A program made the translations under genes and the position numbers. DNA of 64,000 bases, taken from positions 1 to 64,000 of the forward strand of contig CAILEP010000021.1 of assembly GCA_903833275.1 (NCBI GenBank), in the 5' to 3' direction. Each line of letters starts with the position of its first letter. Within the stretch, counting starts at the first letter, position 1. The stretch is from an uncultured Bdellovibrionales bacterium (GTDB lineage: Bacteria; Bdellovibrionota; Bdellovibrionia; Bdellovibrionales; UBA1609). Below, piece after piece: positions 35,957-46,054 of this stretch. Under the pieces are notes generated by a model that saw only the letters and a program-made list of their open reading frames with translations, did no database searches and had not been told where the DNA came from.

Positions 35957-36445
35957 CTATTTGCAAACAGATTCAGCTGCGGCTCGCGCCACCGTTTCAA
36001 CATCAACAAGAACGCTTGAAACTCGACCGTCAATCAAAACAATAGGGTCGGAAATCGCGATCGCTTTTGGGGCGGCATCGCCACCCGATGACATCTGAAC
36101 ATTCAGCGTTAGCCACGTGCCGGTGGGCATCGGGCGCAAAGTCACCAAACTCGCCAAAGCGACGCCACTATTGTTGCGAAAAATTTTACGAGTGGCCACC
36201 TCGGTGGCTCCAGTTAGCTTAACTACAGTTTTAGCCTGATCTTCAGCATTCAATTTTTTAAAATTGCAGGATTGGGTAAGGACGCTAAGCACTCCATTGC
36301 CCGGGTCGGATGATACCAGCATGTTCGCCGAACCACCGCCAGAACGAGTCAGCGTCAAGGCCGCCACAGGGTTCGGTGGCACGGTTGCGAATGCCGCACA
36401 GGTCAAAAATGTTGCAAGAGCTATGACAGAAATAAATCTTTTCAT
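35957..36445 (-). CDS. Secreted hypothetical protein
   Basis: 162 residues with a signal peptide (MKRFISVIALATFLTCAAFA) and a strong AAAGGGGG ribosome binding site. The mature part is beta-rich with a Gly/Ser turn (RSGGGSANML) and a Cys near each end. Not recognised. It ends against the bidirectional terminator at 35903-35934. Confidence 0.7.
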   Translation of the reverse strand: MKRFISVIALATFLTCAAFATVPPNPVAALTLTRSGGGSANMLVSSDPGNGVLSVLTQSCNFKKLNAEDQAKTVVKLTGATEVATRKIFRNNSGVALASLVTLRPMPTGTWLTLNVQMSSGGDAAPKAIAISDPIVLIDGRVSSVLVDVETVARAAAESVCK

Positions 36446-36542
36446 TTTTAATCCCCCTTTGAAGGTTTAATGCTGGTAATTAAACCCGAGGGTAACGAAA
36501 GATCAATTCGATTACTGCGAATGTAAAACAACCAATACGCAA

Positions 36543-37799
36543 CTAACTGACGGCGCGGGTTCGAATTGAGGTTTTAAGCGCCGTGATTTTCTTTACGACT
36601 TCGGCCATATCGTTTGGTTTTGGCAAGCCAAGATCCATAATTAAATAGCCAATTTGAGAGTCGGTCGCGAGATGCTGGGCGACGATATTGCCGCCGAACT
36701 CAGTCACGATGCTGTTGGTGGCACTTAAAACCCCAGGTACGTTTCTGTGTATATTGAGCAGGCGCGGATAGTCGCGCGGGTCAGCCACATCGAGCCGCGG
36801 AAAGTTCACCGACCCCGTCGTTGCGCCAGCGTAAAAATAGCGCGTAAAACTCTCGGCCACTTCTTGCCCAATCGCTTCTTGCGCCTCTTCGGTGCTGCCA
36901 CCGATGTGAGGGGTCATGATTACGTTGTCGAGTTCTTGAATTTCAGTTGTGAACTTTTCGTTGTTTGAGGCTGGTTCTTTCGGAAAGACGTCAATCGCCG
37001 CCCCAGCCAATTGCTTCGACTTTAACGCCGCCGCGAGATCAGGGATCTCAACCACGTTGCCTCGACTTGCGTTGATCAGATACGAACCTTTTTTCATCAA
37101 CGAAATTTCTCGCGCCTTCATCATTTTATTTGTCAAATCGGTGTCGGGCACGTGCAGCGTTACAAAATCAGAACGCTTCAAAAGTTCACCGAGAGATTCG
37201 CAACCCCGGGCATTGCCCATCGGCAATTTTTTCACGATGTCGTAAAAAATAACCTGCATCCCGAAAGCTTCGGCCAAAACACTCACTTGACTGCCGATGT
37301 GCCCATAACCCACGATGCCGAGAGTTTTACCTCGCACCTCATTGGCGCCGGCGGCCGACTTTTGCCAAACACCTTTGTGCATTTGCATCGTACGATCGGC
37401 GAGGCGACGAGACAGCGCGACCATTTCGGCGAGCACAAGTTCAGCTACGCTTCGCGTATTGCTGTAAGGGGCATTGAAAACCGGCACACCGGCCTCGTTC
37501 GCCGAAGCCAAATGAACTTGATCGGTGCCAATGCAAAAGGCCCCAATCACTTCGACGTCAGGGAGCGCTCGAATGATCTCGGCCGTCAGTTGTGTTTTCG
37601 ACCGAATGCCGATGGCGTTATAACCCTTTGCTCGCTTAATCAGCTCTTCGCCGCCGATGCTGGCTGGCTCTAGATCAGCATGAAAACCGTTGGTTTCAAG
37701 ACGAGACTTTGCGCCGGGGTGAATGCCCTCGAGAAGTAAGATGCGCTTCTTGGTTTTACTTGAAGAACTATTGGCTGATTTTTCAGATTGGGCGGTCAT
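36543..37799 (-). CDS. serA: D-3-phosphoglycerate dehydrogenase
   Basis: 418 residues, first enzyme of serine synthesis. The NAD-binding segment is LGIVGYGHIGSQVS, with catalytic blocks GAFCIGTDQV, NASRGNVVEI, AIDVFPKEP and MTPHIGGSTEEAQ (His with Glu relay). The C-terminal ACT domain (about 345-415) would allow serine feedback, as in the E. coli-length enzymes. GGAG precedes the ATG. This enzyme type can also reduce 2-oxoglutarate, which links it to the FAD dehydrogenase at 20.8-22.2 kb. Confidence 0.95.
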   Translation of the reverse strand: MTAQSEKSANSSSSKTKKRILLLEGIHPGAKSRLETNGFHADLEPASIGGEELIKRAKGYNAIGIRSKTQLTAEIIRALPDVEVIGAFCIGTDQVHLASANEAGVPVFNAPYSNTRSVAELVLAEMVALSRRLADRTMQMHKGVWQKSAAGANEVRGKTLGIVGYGHIGSQVSVLAEAFGMQVIFYDIVKKLPMGNARGCESLGELLKRSDFVTLHVPDTDLTNKMMKAREISLMKKGSYLINASRGNVVEIPDLAAALKSKQLAGAAIDVFPKEPASNNEKFTTEIQELDNVIMTPHIGGSTEEAQEAIGQEVAESFTRYFYAGATTGSVNFPRLDVADPRDYPRLLNIHRNVPGVLSATNSIVTEFGGNIVAQHLATDSQIGYLIMDLGLPKPNDMAEVVKKITALKTSIRTRAVS

Positions 37800-37892
37800 G
37801 AGAATGCTCCATTAAATAAGCTTGGCCTTGATTAACCAACGGCCTTTAGTTTAAATGAAGTTGGATCATTAGACTAGAAAACTGTGGGGACT

Positions 37893-39227
37893 ATGAAAGC
37901 TCTAACACTTCTTGCCATCGACGACGACGACCTCATTCTTCAGACGTTGAAAATTGGGTTACCTAAACACTGGAAGTTGGTCTCAGTTAGCGACTATCGT
38001 AAAGCCCCAACGCAGGGCGAATTTTCTGCCGCCTTTGTCGATATGCATCTCACCGGCAATACCGCCCACGCCGAAGGGCCAGACGTTATCAGTAAATTGA
38101 AAACCCATATGCCGCATCTCGAGATTGTCGCCATGTCGGGCGATCTCGATCGCGATCTTATGGAGAGTTGTATTCGCGCCGGGGCCTCACGTTATATCGC
38201 GAAGCCGCTTAATATCGACGAGGTTTCTCTCTTGCTTGATAAAATTGAAGCGCTCTTGCTTTTAAAAGACGCCAGCTTTCGCCACCCCGATCAAAACGTT
38301 GTCTGGATTGGCAAATCTGAAGCCTCGGTAAAAGTGCAGCGCCAGGTCGCCAATTTGCGCGGTGAAAGCGGCCCCATTCTGATCGAGGGCGAATCAGGCA
38401 CCGGTAAAGAAGTCGTGGCCCAATTGATTCGTGGTCAATCACCCGATCTACCGTTTATCGCTGTCAACGTCGCGGCCATACCTGAAAACTTATTTGAATC
38501 TGAAATTTTTGGCCATGTTCGCGGATCGTTTACCGGGGCCGACCAAAATAAGATTGGCTTGGCCGAAGCGGCTCACGGCGGCTTTTTATTTCTCGACGAA
38601 ATCGAAGCACTCTCAATGCCCTTGCAGGCCAAAATTTTACGTTTTCTCGAGTCGGGTGAAATTCGCCGCATCGGCGCCAAAGATTCAATATTGCTAAATG
38701 TGACCGTGATCGCGGCGACCAATCGCAATCTTGAGCAAATGGTTAAAGACGGCCAATTTCGTGAAGATTTACTCTGGCGCTTGAATAGCAAAAAAATAGT
38801 TTTACCTCCGCTGCGCGAGCGCAAAACCGATATCCCCGAATTGGCAAAATGGTTTCTCTCACGCGATCGTTTTCGCAAGAAAGAACTTTCAGCTGATGGC
38901 ATCGCATCTATGATCGATTACAATTGGCCCGGCAATGTTCGCGAACTGCGCCGTGTGTGCGAACAATTGGCGGTTATTGCTCCGCTGCCGATCATTCGAA
39001 GCGAAGAGATTTTGCAAATCGTGCGACCTAATTTTACCGAAGCCAATGCTCAAACGATGGATTTTTCTGCTGGCCTTGAAAGCATTGTGAATGCTTACGA
39101 ATCTAAATTGGTCACTCAAGCTCTTAAATCGTACAATGACATCGATGAGGTTTCGCGCGTGTTAAAAATTTCACGCTCGAGCCTCTATAAGAAAATCAAA
39201 GACTACAATATCGATTGGAAGCCCTAG
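37893..39227 (+). CDS. Sigma-54-dependent response regulator (NtrC family)
   Basis: 444 residues from ATG 37893: REC (about 1-125; IDDDD, Asp in AAFVDMHLTGN), AAA+ domain (about 145-375) with Walker A GESGTGKEVV, sigma-54 contact loop GSFTGAD, Walker B FLFLDEIEAL and the arginine finger region. A Fis-type HTH follows (VSRVLKISRSSLYKKIKDYN). It should activate sigma-54 promoters on phosphorylation. There is no kinase next to it. The next gene starts 1 bp after its stop. Confidence 0.94.
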   Translation: MKALTLLAIDDDDLILQTLKIGLPKHWKLVSVSDYRKAPTQGEFSAAFVDMHLTGNTAHAEGPDVISKLKTHMPHLEIVAMSGDLDRDLMESCIRAGASRYIAKPLNIDEVSLLLDKIEALLLLKDASFRHPDQNVVWIGKSEASVKVQRQVANLRGESGPILIEGESGTGKEVVAQLIRGQSPDLPFIAVNVAAIPENLFESEIFGHVRGSFTGADQNKIGLAEAAHGGFLFLDEIEALSMPLQAKILRFLESGEIRRIGAKDSILLNVTVIAATNRNLEQMVKDGQFREDLLWRLNSKKIVLPPLRERKTDIPELAKWFLSRDRFRKKELSADGIASMIDYNWPGNVRELRRVCEQLAVIAPLPIIRSEEILQIVRPNFTEANAQTMDFSAGLESIVNAYESKLVTQALKSYNDIDEVSRVLKISRSSLYKKIKDYNIDWKP

Positions 39228-39228
39228 T

Positions 39229-40158
39229 ATGAGCGAAGTCGCCCTTTGGCATAACCACCAATATGTTAGCATCGTGACCTCGCTCGTGGCTTTTTTCTTG
39301 GTGGTCGGCGCACTCGTCTACTTTATGCAAATGCGCGACCCTAAGTGGATCGGCGTCTGGGCCGCATTAAAAAGCTGGGTAATCACTTCGCCGTTTGCCG
39401 TGTTTTTCGCGGCACTGCCGATGCCCTGGCCTCTCGCGTTTACTGTTCTTATTGCTATTGTCGGCGCCAAAACTTTCTTTCAGATGACGGGCATGTACCA
39501 CCGAAGCTGGTTTGTTTGGGCGACCTACTTTTTTATTATCGTACAAGGCTATTCGATTTACCGCGCCTACGATCGCTTTTTTAACATAATGCCCATGGTT
39601 TATTTCGTCGCTGTCGGGCTGATACCGATTTTGCGAAATTCGACCGCTCAGATGATTCAGTACATCGCATTAAGTCTTATGAACTTTATTCTTTTCGGCT
39701 GGGGCTTTATGCACATCGGCCGAATCGTGCTCTGGAGTGGCGGCCCGCTCATCATTCTCTACATCGTCATCTTATGCGAATTCTGTGAGTCGACCAATTA
39801 CGTCCTGACACGATTGATCGGCAGGCACAAACCTCTTCAAAATATCACGACTCGGTTTTCGCTAGAAGGCTTTGCCGGCTCTCTGATTCTCACCCTGCTC
39901 TTGGCCTGGGGCATTCGCCACATGATGCCTTTGTACACTGAGCGCTATTGGATCATGGCCGGGCTCGCCGTGGCGGTCGCCGGTCGAATTGGCGGCTTGC
40001 TACTTTCGGTCATTCGTCGTGATTTAGGCATTAAAGAATCTGGTATTTTCATTATCGGCCGCGATGATATTTTAGCACGAATTGACAAGCCGCTTTTCGC
40101 CGCCCCGGTCTTCTACTTTGCCTACCTCATACTCGACGGTACGATTCGGATTATATGA
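39229..40158 (+). CDS. CdsA-like phosphatidate cytidylyltransferase family membrane protein
   Basis: 309 residues with about eight helices. The C-terminal segment SVIRRDLGIKESG-(8)-GRDDILARID lies where CdsA enzymes carry their signature (SxxKR..KD..PGHGG..DRxD), but several key residues differ: K to R, D to E and HGG to RDD. It either acts on a related substrate or is a diverged paralogue. The stop overlaps the acyltransferase start as ATGA, so the two belong together in phospholipid metabolism. Confidence 0.7.
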   Translation: MSEVALWHNHQYVSIVTSLVAFFLVVGALVYFMQMRDPKWIGVWAALKSWVITSPFAVFFAALPMPWPLAFTVLIAIVGAKTFFQMTGMYHRSWFVWATYFFIIVQGYSIYRAYDRFFNIMPMVYFVAVGLIPILRNSTAQMIQYIALSLMNFILFGWGFMHIGRIVLWSGGPLIILYIVILCEFCESTNYVLTRLIGRHKPLQNITTRFSLEGFAGSLILTLLLAWGIRHMMPLYTERYWIMAGLAVAVAGRIGGLLLSVIRRDLGIKESGIFIIGRDDILARIDKPLFAAPVFYFAYLILDGTIRII

Positions 40159-40952
40159 AAGACTGGAGTTACGAAAACGAACAGTGGACCGAACTGCCGG
40201 GCCACCTTAAACATCTGCCGTTATTCACTCGCCATTTTGATATGATGAGCTGGTTTTTCAGACTACTCTGGGGCGTATTTTTAAAGTTCACTTTTCGTTT
40301 CTATATTTTCTTAAGAGTGAAAGGCGACTTTCATTCGCTCTACAAACAGTATCCCCGCTTGCTGGTGATATCGAACCACGCCAGTCACTTAGACGCCGTT
40401 TCGATCACCGCGTCGATACCCTTTCGTTATTGGACAAATCTCTACATTTCAGCAGCAAAAGACTATTGGTTCAAAAATGCCCTCTTTACTTTTTTTTCAA
40501 AGCATTGCTTGGGCGCAATACCCATTGATCGCGGTGATAAAAAAGGCGAGGCCATTAAGCTTTGCTTACAACTTCTTAGTAAGCTTGATCGAATCTGGCT
40601 CATAATCTTTCCGGAAGGCACACGCTCGCCGGATGGTTATGTGCGCGAATTTAAACGCGGGGTTATGTTATTTTCTGAGCGCACTGAGACTCCGGTGTTG
40701 TTTTTATACCTTGAGGGCAATGCCGAATTGTTTCCGAAAGGCGCGTGGCTGCCAAAGCCAGGCTTTCTAACGATTCACATCGGGCCCGTGTTGCCACCGT
40801 CTGACGTACAGAATATTAACGAGCGCTATAAAGAGTGGGCCTTAACGATAAACCCAAATGCCTACCCGCCCGAGGTCGCTTCTCGAGAACCAGAGATGCC
40901 AGAGCCCGAGACCACCGAACCAGAACCGAACGAACCAGAGGCAGTTGATTAG
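40155..40952 (+). CDS. 1-acylglycerol-3-phosphate acyltransferase (PlsC-like)
   Basis: 265 residues with two hydrophobic stretches at the N-terminus, the catalytic NHASHLDAVS (HX4D) and the acceptor-binding FPEGTRSPDG. It should make phosphatidate, the substrate of the CdsA-like partner just upstream. The last 20 or so residues are a Pro-Glu repeat (EPEMPEPETTEPEPNEPE), an unusual tail. The 3' end overlaps the convergent gene by four bases. Confidence 0.88.
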   Translation: MKDWSYENEQWTELPGHLKHLPLFTRHFDMMSWFFRLLWGVFLKFTFRFYIFLRVKGDFHSLYKQYPRLLVISNHASHLDAVSITASIPFRYWTNLYISAAKDYWFKNALFTFFSKHCLGAIPIDRGDKKGEAIKLCLQLLSKLDRIWLIIFPEGTRSPDGYVREFKRGVMLFSERTETPVLFLYLEGNAELFPKGAWLPKPGFLTIHIGPVLPPSDVQNINERYKEWALTINPNAYPPEVASREPEMPEPETTEPEPNEPEAVD

Positions 40953-42157
40953 TCGAGAGCACTTCGAATCGAGCGTAGTTTTTTCTCTATTCGAATTTTA
41001 CTCTCGAGATTACCGGTGGCTGATCGGCCAAGAATGTGGTTTCGGCCTAGAAAGTCTTGATATCGCCTGCACAAATAGTCGACTAGTTTTCTTTTTTTAT
41101 TGAGATCACCATCAGCGAAAACATTTGTGTGGGTTAAAAAGTTGCCCAACGAAATGGCCGGGTCACCTGAGCCGACAAGAAACGCATTCGCCTCAAATCT
41201 GAGAGTATCATCTTCACTCATTTTATTTTTCGCAGCGTTGTGCTGCCGACCTGTGTAAGACATCTGTACGATTCGCGCCGTGCCAATATCAATCAAATTT
41301 ACTCGCCTGGCCTCGAGATCACTAATAACAGGTTCGATTGCCTCTCCGGCCTTTTCAATCGACCATGGCTCTAAACGCAAGTGCTCGATAAACCTTTGAA
41401 GCAAATGGGTCTGTTCTACTGCTGAATCCAACATATCATTTGGAATAATTATGGCCCCTAAATGAAATGAAAGATCATGAACCCCGATAAACCTATCCGT
41501 TGAGAGCGGCAGCGCCTTGAGCCTTACAAACTGGTTCAAGTAATCATGATCGTTTAGTAGCTCGGTCTCGTTATAGAAAGAGATTCCGATTTTTTCTTCG
41601 CCCCTGGCTTCGAGAATTTTATTAAGCTCTCGAATAGCCCCGTTCGCCTCGTCAGAGTTTGGCGCAGTCATTTGCCAATCAGAAATTTTGTGGTAGCCGA
41701 AAAATTCAGCAATTTTGACCCCGAATACATGAATAAAAATTCGCGGATCGCCCTGAACGGCGGCCGGTATTTGACTGAAGTTTGAATTCCAGCGGCCCTT
41801 CAAAGCCTCAAGAATTCGCAGCTGACCACCCCACTGCCCTGCAATCGGCTTTGCTGAAGGCAAGATCTGAACGGTCGACTTCGGTTTAAAAATTAAGTTG
41901 ATGGGCGACAAGTCGCCATTCTTGCGGGCCGCCATAATTTCGGCGTCGGTGAAGGGCTGAAATTGAAAATCGGCCTGAGATTGAGCTTCAACCGGGCTGC
42001 CCTTGAGCCAGTCCGCGCATTCAATCTCGGGATGGCTTGCGACCGGTGCAGCCGCCGCAACTGTCAAAAAAGTAGACAAGAGGGCGATAGATAGGTTTAC
42101 GCCGGCGGCGCCAAATATTGTCCTTGGCATTGTTTTTTGAGTGCGCAGATTGAACAT
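40949..42157 (-). CDS. Secreted hypothetical protein
   Basis: 402 residues; AGGAG precedes the ATG and a signal region (about 12-36) ends near AAAAPVASH. The mature part is mixed helix/strand with no recognised domain; SPINLIFKPKSTVQIL and a helical C-terminus with many Arg/Lys are notable. Asp-rich or kinase-like motifs are not clear. Probably periplasmic or secreted. Confidence 0.65.
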   Translation of the reverse strand: MFNLRTQKTMPRTIFGAAGVNLSIALLSTFLTVAAAAPVASHPEIECADWLKGSPVEAQSQADFQFQPFTDAEIMAARKNGDLSPINLIFKPKSTVQILPSAKPIAGQWGGQLRILEALKGRWNSNFSQIPAAVQGDPRIFIHVFGVKIAEFFGYHKISDWQMTAPNSDEANGAIRELNKILEARGEEKIGISFYNETELLNDHDYLNQFVRLKALPLSTDRFIGVHDLSFHLGAIIIPNDMLDSAVEQTHLLQRFIEHLRLEPWSIEKAGEAIEPVISDLEARRVNLIDIGTARIVQMSYTGRQHNAAKNKMSEDDTLRFEANAFLVGSGDPAISLGNFLTHTNVFADGDLNKKRKLVDYLCRRYQDFLGRNHILGRSATGNLESKIRIEKKLRSIRSALD

Positions 42158-42224
42158 AGCAGCTCCTGCTGATGCTATTCAGGCATAGGCCGAACACATA
42201 GATCAGTAGAGCAAGACTCGTGCC

Positions 42225-43004
42225 TTAATTTGAGCTGCCGGAGGCGTTTTTGGCGGGTGGGCTTGCGACCTTAAAAAACATATTTAGCCACACCAAATTG
42301 GGCTGAATTTGTTCATAACCCTTGGTCTTAAAGTTCTGAGAGTTAACGCCGACTTTGGCGGCATTTAAATTCACCAACCCAAAATGCAAACACATCGAAT
42401 CTGTGCAACCCGAAACTTTAATTTGATTGTAATTCGGGCACAACATCATGGTGGCGGTGTTGCGAGCCGTTTTCGCAGTCGACGTGATTTCGCCTGACGG
42501 GGCTGCGGTGGCCACCGCCGACCAACAGTACCATGACACTTCAGTCGACAACCCATGGGGTACATAACCATCGAGCACCACTAATTTAATTTTCGTTTTA
42601 TCAGCAATGCGTTTTGCAATTTGATTGCTAATGGCCGCCCCTGACGAATGCCCGACCAGCACAAACTGTGTGCCTCGAGATGCGCGGTCAATTTTTGCCA
42701 CCCACTCGTTGATCACGGCTTCGCCATCAGCAACCACGGCGGCTTGCTCTGAATGGCCGGAGGGCAAAGTCACTGCCTCAAAGTCAAAATTGTCAGCGTA
42801 ACGAAAGCGGCCTTGGGCACCCTTTTCGGTTGGGCCATAGGCCACTTCTGCCGCCGCATGCGCCCACTGCTTCATCTGTGCATCGGTTGTGCCGTAGCCG
42901 CCAAAGAAAACAACATGCGCCAATTCGTTGGCAAGGGCCGTTGCCGAGGCGAAATAAAGGGCCGAAATAAGAATAAAATAGCGGACCAGTCTCATAGCCT
43001 TCAT
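42225..43004 (-). CDS. Secreted alpha/beta-hydrolase-like protein
   Basis: The ATG at 43004 (GGAG upstream) gives 259 residues with a signal peptide ending near ATALA. The nucleophile elbow is FVLVGHSSGAAISNQ (GxSxG), preceded by a lipase-like first strand VVFFGGYG and followed by LVVLDGYVP. It has several Cys in the later part (WYCWS, LCPNYN, SGCTDSMC), suggesting disulfides. It is probably a periplasmic or secreted esterase or lipase; the acid and His of the triad are not certain. Confidence 0.7.
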   Translation of the reverse strand: MKAMRLVRYFILISALYFASATALANELAHVVFFGGYGTTDAQMKQWAHAAAEVAYGPTEKGAQGRFRYADNFDFEAVTLPSGHSEQAAVVADGEAVINEWVAKIDRASRGTQFVLVGHSSGAAISNQIAKRIADKTKIKLVVLDGYVPHGLSTEVSWYCWSAVATAAPSGEITSTAKTARNTATMMLCPNYNQIKVSGCTDSMCLHFGLVNLNAAKVGVNSQNFKTKGYEQIQPNLVWLNMFFKVASPPAKNASGSSN

Positions 43005-43068
43005 TGTCACAAGGCTCCGCCAAATTGTCTAGGATGGAGGTTAAAATTCTGCTATCTTGGTGGCCAAT

Positions 43069-44892
43069 ATGAATCGCATAAACGACTTTTCGCTCGCTAT
43101 TGCTACGGTCAACGGCAGCGGCAGTATGAGCGCCAACCAAATTCTATCGAAGGCGCTATTTAGAATGAATTTGCCGGTTTCGGCAAAGAATGTCTTCCCG
43201 TCAAATATTTCTGGCCTACCAACTTGGTATAATATTCGTGTCAATCCGCAAGGCTTTCTCGGTCGCACGGTGCAGTTTGACATCGTGGTTGCTAAAAATC
43301 CTGAAACGGCTGCTAAAGATCTCGCGACCGTTCGCCCCGGCGGCTATTTTATTTTTGATCGAGATATGAAGTTTTCTCCTGAGCGTTCAGATGTGACGAT
43401 CTGGCCCCTGCCGTTTCGAGAGATTTCTGAAAAAGTGACTGAGACCGTAAAAATTCGCAAACTTTTGACCAATACAATTTATCTCGGCGCCCTGGCGCAC
43501 TTGCTTAAAATAGATCGCACGCTACTTACTAAAGTGATTGCCGATCAGTTTGAAGACAAAAATACAGTGGTGGAACTTAATGTGAAGGCCCTAGATGCCG
43601 GCATCGAATTCGCCGCCAAAGAAAATTGGTCATGGCCCTTCGTGACCCAAGCATTGCAAGCACCGAGCGCAGCACCTGGTGTTGCAGAGGTCGCAACGGC
43701 TCCGCAGGCGCTTTTTATAAATGGCAATAGTGCGGCGGCTCTCGGCGCGGTCGCCGGTGGCTGCACGTTTATGTCTTGGTATCCGATTACCCCGTCGACT
43801 TCATTGGCTGAGAGCTTTCAGCATTATTGCGAACAGACTCGCGTCGACATTAAAGATAATTCGAAAAAATTTGCCGTGGTGCAAGCCGAAGATGAACTCA
43901 GCGCGGTCAATATGATGATCGGCGCTGGTTGGGCGGGCGCGCGGGCGATGACGGCCACAAGCGGCCCGGGCCTCTCGCTGATGGCTGAGGCCGCAGGCCT
44001 CAGTTACTTTGCTGAAATCCCGGCTGTGATATGGTGTGTGCAACGCGCGGGGCCCTCGACGGGTTTGCCGACACGCACCATGCAGGGCGATTTAGAATTT
44101 GCCTCGACGCTTTCTCACGGCGACACCGAGCATGTCGTTTTGTTGCCAGCCAATGTCGCAGAATGTTTTGAGTTTGCACAAACGGCCTTTGACCTTGCTG
44201 AACGTCTTCAAACTCTGGTGATTGTTTTAAGTGACCTTGATTTGGGCATGAATTTTCACCCCTGCCCCGAGCTAAAACTTTCAGCCAGCGAATACAATCG
44301 CGGTAAAGTTTTGAGCGCTGAAGATTTAAATAAAGTCGACGACTTCGCGCGCTACCGCGATGTCGATGGTGATGGCATTGGGTATCGTACGTTGCCCGGC
44401 ACTCTGCATGCGAAAGCGGCCTATTTCACTCGTGGCACCGGCCACACCGAGAAAGCGACTTACTCTGAAGAGGGCGATAACTACGCCAAGGGCCTATTGC
44501 GCTTAAAGAAAAAATTCGAGCTCAATCGCAAAATGATGCCAAGCCCAGTCGTTAAGTCGACAAGCGGTGCCAATATCGGTTTGGTTTATTACGGCAGCTC
44601 TTCGCAAGTGATCGCTGAGGTGCAAAGCCTGTTGAAAGCGCAAGGCCACAACACGAACACTCTGGGCATTCGCGCGCTGCCCTTAAGCGATGAAGTGGGC
44701 GAATTCTTAGACTCCCAAAAACAAGTTTTTATTATTGAACAAAATCGCGACGCGCAAATGCGCAACAAACTCACCACACGCTTTACGAATCAGGCCGGCA
44801 AATTTTCAAGTGCCTTGTCTTATGACGGCCAGCCCATAGCGGCTGAAGTAATCGCGCAACAGATTTTGCAACAATTGCGGGGTCAGCCGTGA
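43069..44892 (+). CDS. korA: 2-oxoglutarate (2-oxoacid):ferredoxin oxidoreductase, fused gamma-alpha subunit
   Basis: 607 residues from ATG 43069. The N-terminal gamma-like domain (about 1-185; INDFSLAIATVNGSGSMSANQIL) is fused to the alpha domain (about 205-600; GCTFMSWYPITPSTSLAE, QAEDELSAVNMMIGAGWAGARAMTATSGPG), the arrangement typical of KorA. It works with the KorB subunit immediately downstream, oxidising a 2-oxoacid to an acyl-CoA with reduction of ferredoxin. Substrate choice between 2-oxoglutarate and others is inferred. Confidence 0.92.
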   Translation: MNRINDFSLAIATVNGSGSMSANQILSKALFRMNLPVSAKNVFPSNISGLPTWYNIRVNPQGFLGRTVQFDIVVAKNPETAAKDLATVRPGGYFIFDRDMKFSPERSDVTIWPLPFREISEKVTETVKIRKLLTNTIYLGALAHLLKIDRTLLTKVIADQFEDKNTVVELNVKALDAGIEFAAKENWSWPFVTQALQAPSAAPGVAEVATAPQALFINGNSAAALGAVAGGCTFMSWYPITPSTSLAESFQHYCEQTRVDIKDNSKKFAVVQAEDELSAVNMMIGAGWAGARAMTATSGPGLSLMAEAAGLSYFAEIPAVIWCVQRAGPSTGLPTRTMQGDLEFASTLSHGDTEHVVLLPANVAECFEFAQTAFDLAERLQTLVIVLSDLDLGMNFHPCPELKLSASEYNRGKVLSAEDLNKVDDFARYRDVDGDGIGYRTLPGTLHAKAAYFTRGTGHTEKATYSEEGDNYAKGLLRLKKKFELNRKMMPSPVVKSTSGANIGLVYYGSSSQVIAEVQSLLKAQGHNTNTLGIRALPLSDEVGEFLDSQKQVFIIEQNRDAQMRNKLTTRFTNQAGKFSSALSYDGQPIAAEVIAQQILQQLRGQP

Positions 44893-45902
44893 GCGATACA
44901 AAACTCGAGCTTTCGCAATACCAAGGCGGCAAATCAACTCTTTGCACCGGTTGCGGGCACGACAGTGTGACCACACAAATTATCAAAGCCTATTTTGAAT
45001 CAGGAGTTCACCCCTTTCGCGTCGCTAAACTTTCAGGCATCGGTTGCTCGTCGAAAACCCCGGCTTATTTTATGAACACCGCGCATGGGTTTAACTCGAT
45101 ACATGGGCGCATGGCGGCGGTGGCCGTCGGCGCAAAACTAGCGAACGCCGGCCTGCACGTCATTGGGGTTTCAGGCGACGGCGACACCGCGAGTATCGGC
45201 CTCGGTGGCTTTTTACATTTGATGCGGCGAAATCTGCCGATGGTTTACATCGTAGAGAATAACGGCGTCTACGGCCTCACCAAAGGTCAATTCTCGGCCA
45301 CGGCCGACGAAGATATGATGACCAAGTCGGGCGAACACAACCTCTTTCACGGCCTCGATCTTTGCGCCCTCGCGATCAATGCGGGCTGCGAGTTTGTGGC
45401 TCGTGCCTTTTCAGGCGACGCAAAACAATTGATCGCAATTATTCGCGCCGCCATTGAACACAAAGGCACGGCCTTTATCGATGTGATTTCACCCTGCATC
45501 ACCTACGCCAACCACGAAGGCTCGACTTTGAGTTATGATTACGTAAAAGAGCATAAGGTGAGCTTACAAGAGCTCGGGTTTACTCTCGACGCAAAGACCC
45601 CGACCGCCGCCCCCGAAGCAGGTGAATCGGTTGAAATCACCCTCACCAGCGGCAAAATTTTGCGTCTAAAAAAACTCGCCCACCTTGAGCACGATGTGCG
45701 CGACCCGATCGCCGGGCAGCGAGTTTTGGCTGAAGCCCATGGTAAGCATGAAATTTTAACGGGCCTGATCTACCACAATACCCAGAGCCAACCCCTAACC
45801 GCCGCTTTAGGGCTTTCTGAGACCCCCTTAGCCGGCCTCGGCCGAGCCGATCTTTGCCCCACCCCTAGCCAATTTCAAAAGTTACTGCAGGGTTTTAGGT
45901 AG
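44889..45902 (+). CDS. korB: 2-oxoglutarate (2-oxoacid):ferredoxin oxidoreductase, beta subunit
   Basis: 337 residues; the GTG start overlaps the korA stop as GTGA. The Cys motif CTGCGHD, the TPP/metal site SGDGDTASIGLGG and NNGVYGLTKGQ mark the KorB family. The C-terminal third (about 235-337) is an extension with EITLTSGKILRLKKL. With KorA it would supply succinyl-CoA and reduced ferredoxin to central metabolism, next in line after aconitase. Confidence 0.93.
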   Translation: MSDTKLELSQYQGGKSTLCTGCGHDSVTTQIIKAYFESGVHPFRVAKLSGIGCSSKTPAYFMNTAHGFNSIHGRMAAVAVGAKLANAGLHVIGVSGDGDTASIGLGGFLHLMRRNLPMVYIVENNGVYGLTKGQFSATADEDMMTKSGEHNLFHGLDLCALAINAGCEFVARAFSGDAKQLIAIIRAAIEHKGTAFIDVISPCITYANHEGSTLSYDYVKEHKVSLQELGFTLDAKTPTAAPEAGESVEITLTSGKILRLKKLAHLEHDVRDPIAGQRVLAEAHGKHEILTGLIYHNTQSQPLTAALGLSETPLAGLGRADLCPTPSQFQKLLQGFR

Positions 45903-45967
45903 TACTCGCCAGCTCAAAATCACTGTGTTATGAAAATATCGGTAAATTATCCGTTACTTTTCGATAT

Positions 45968-46044
<77 letters not shown>

Positions 46045-46054
46045 TCATAATACC

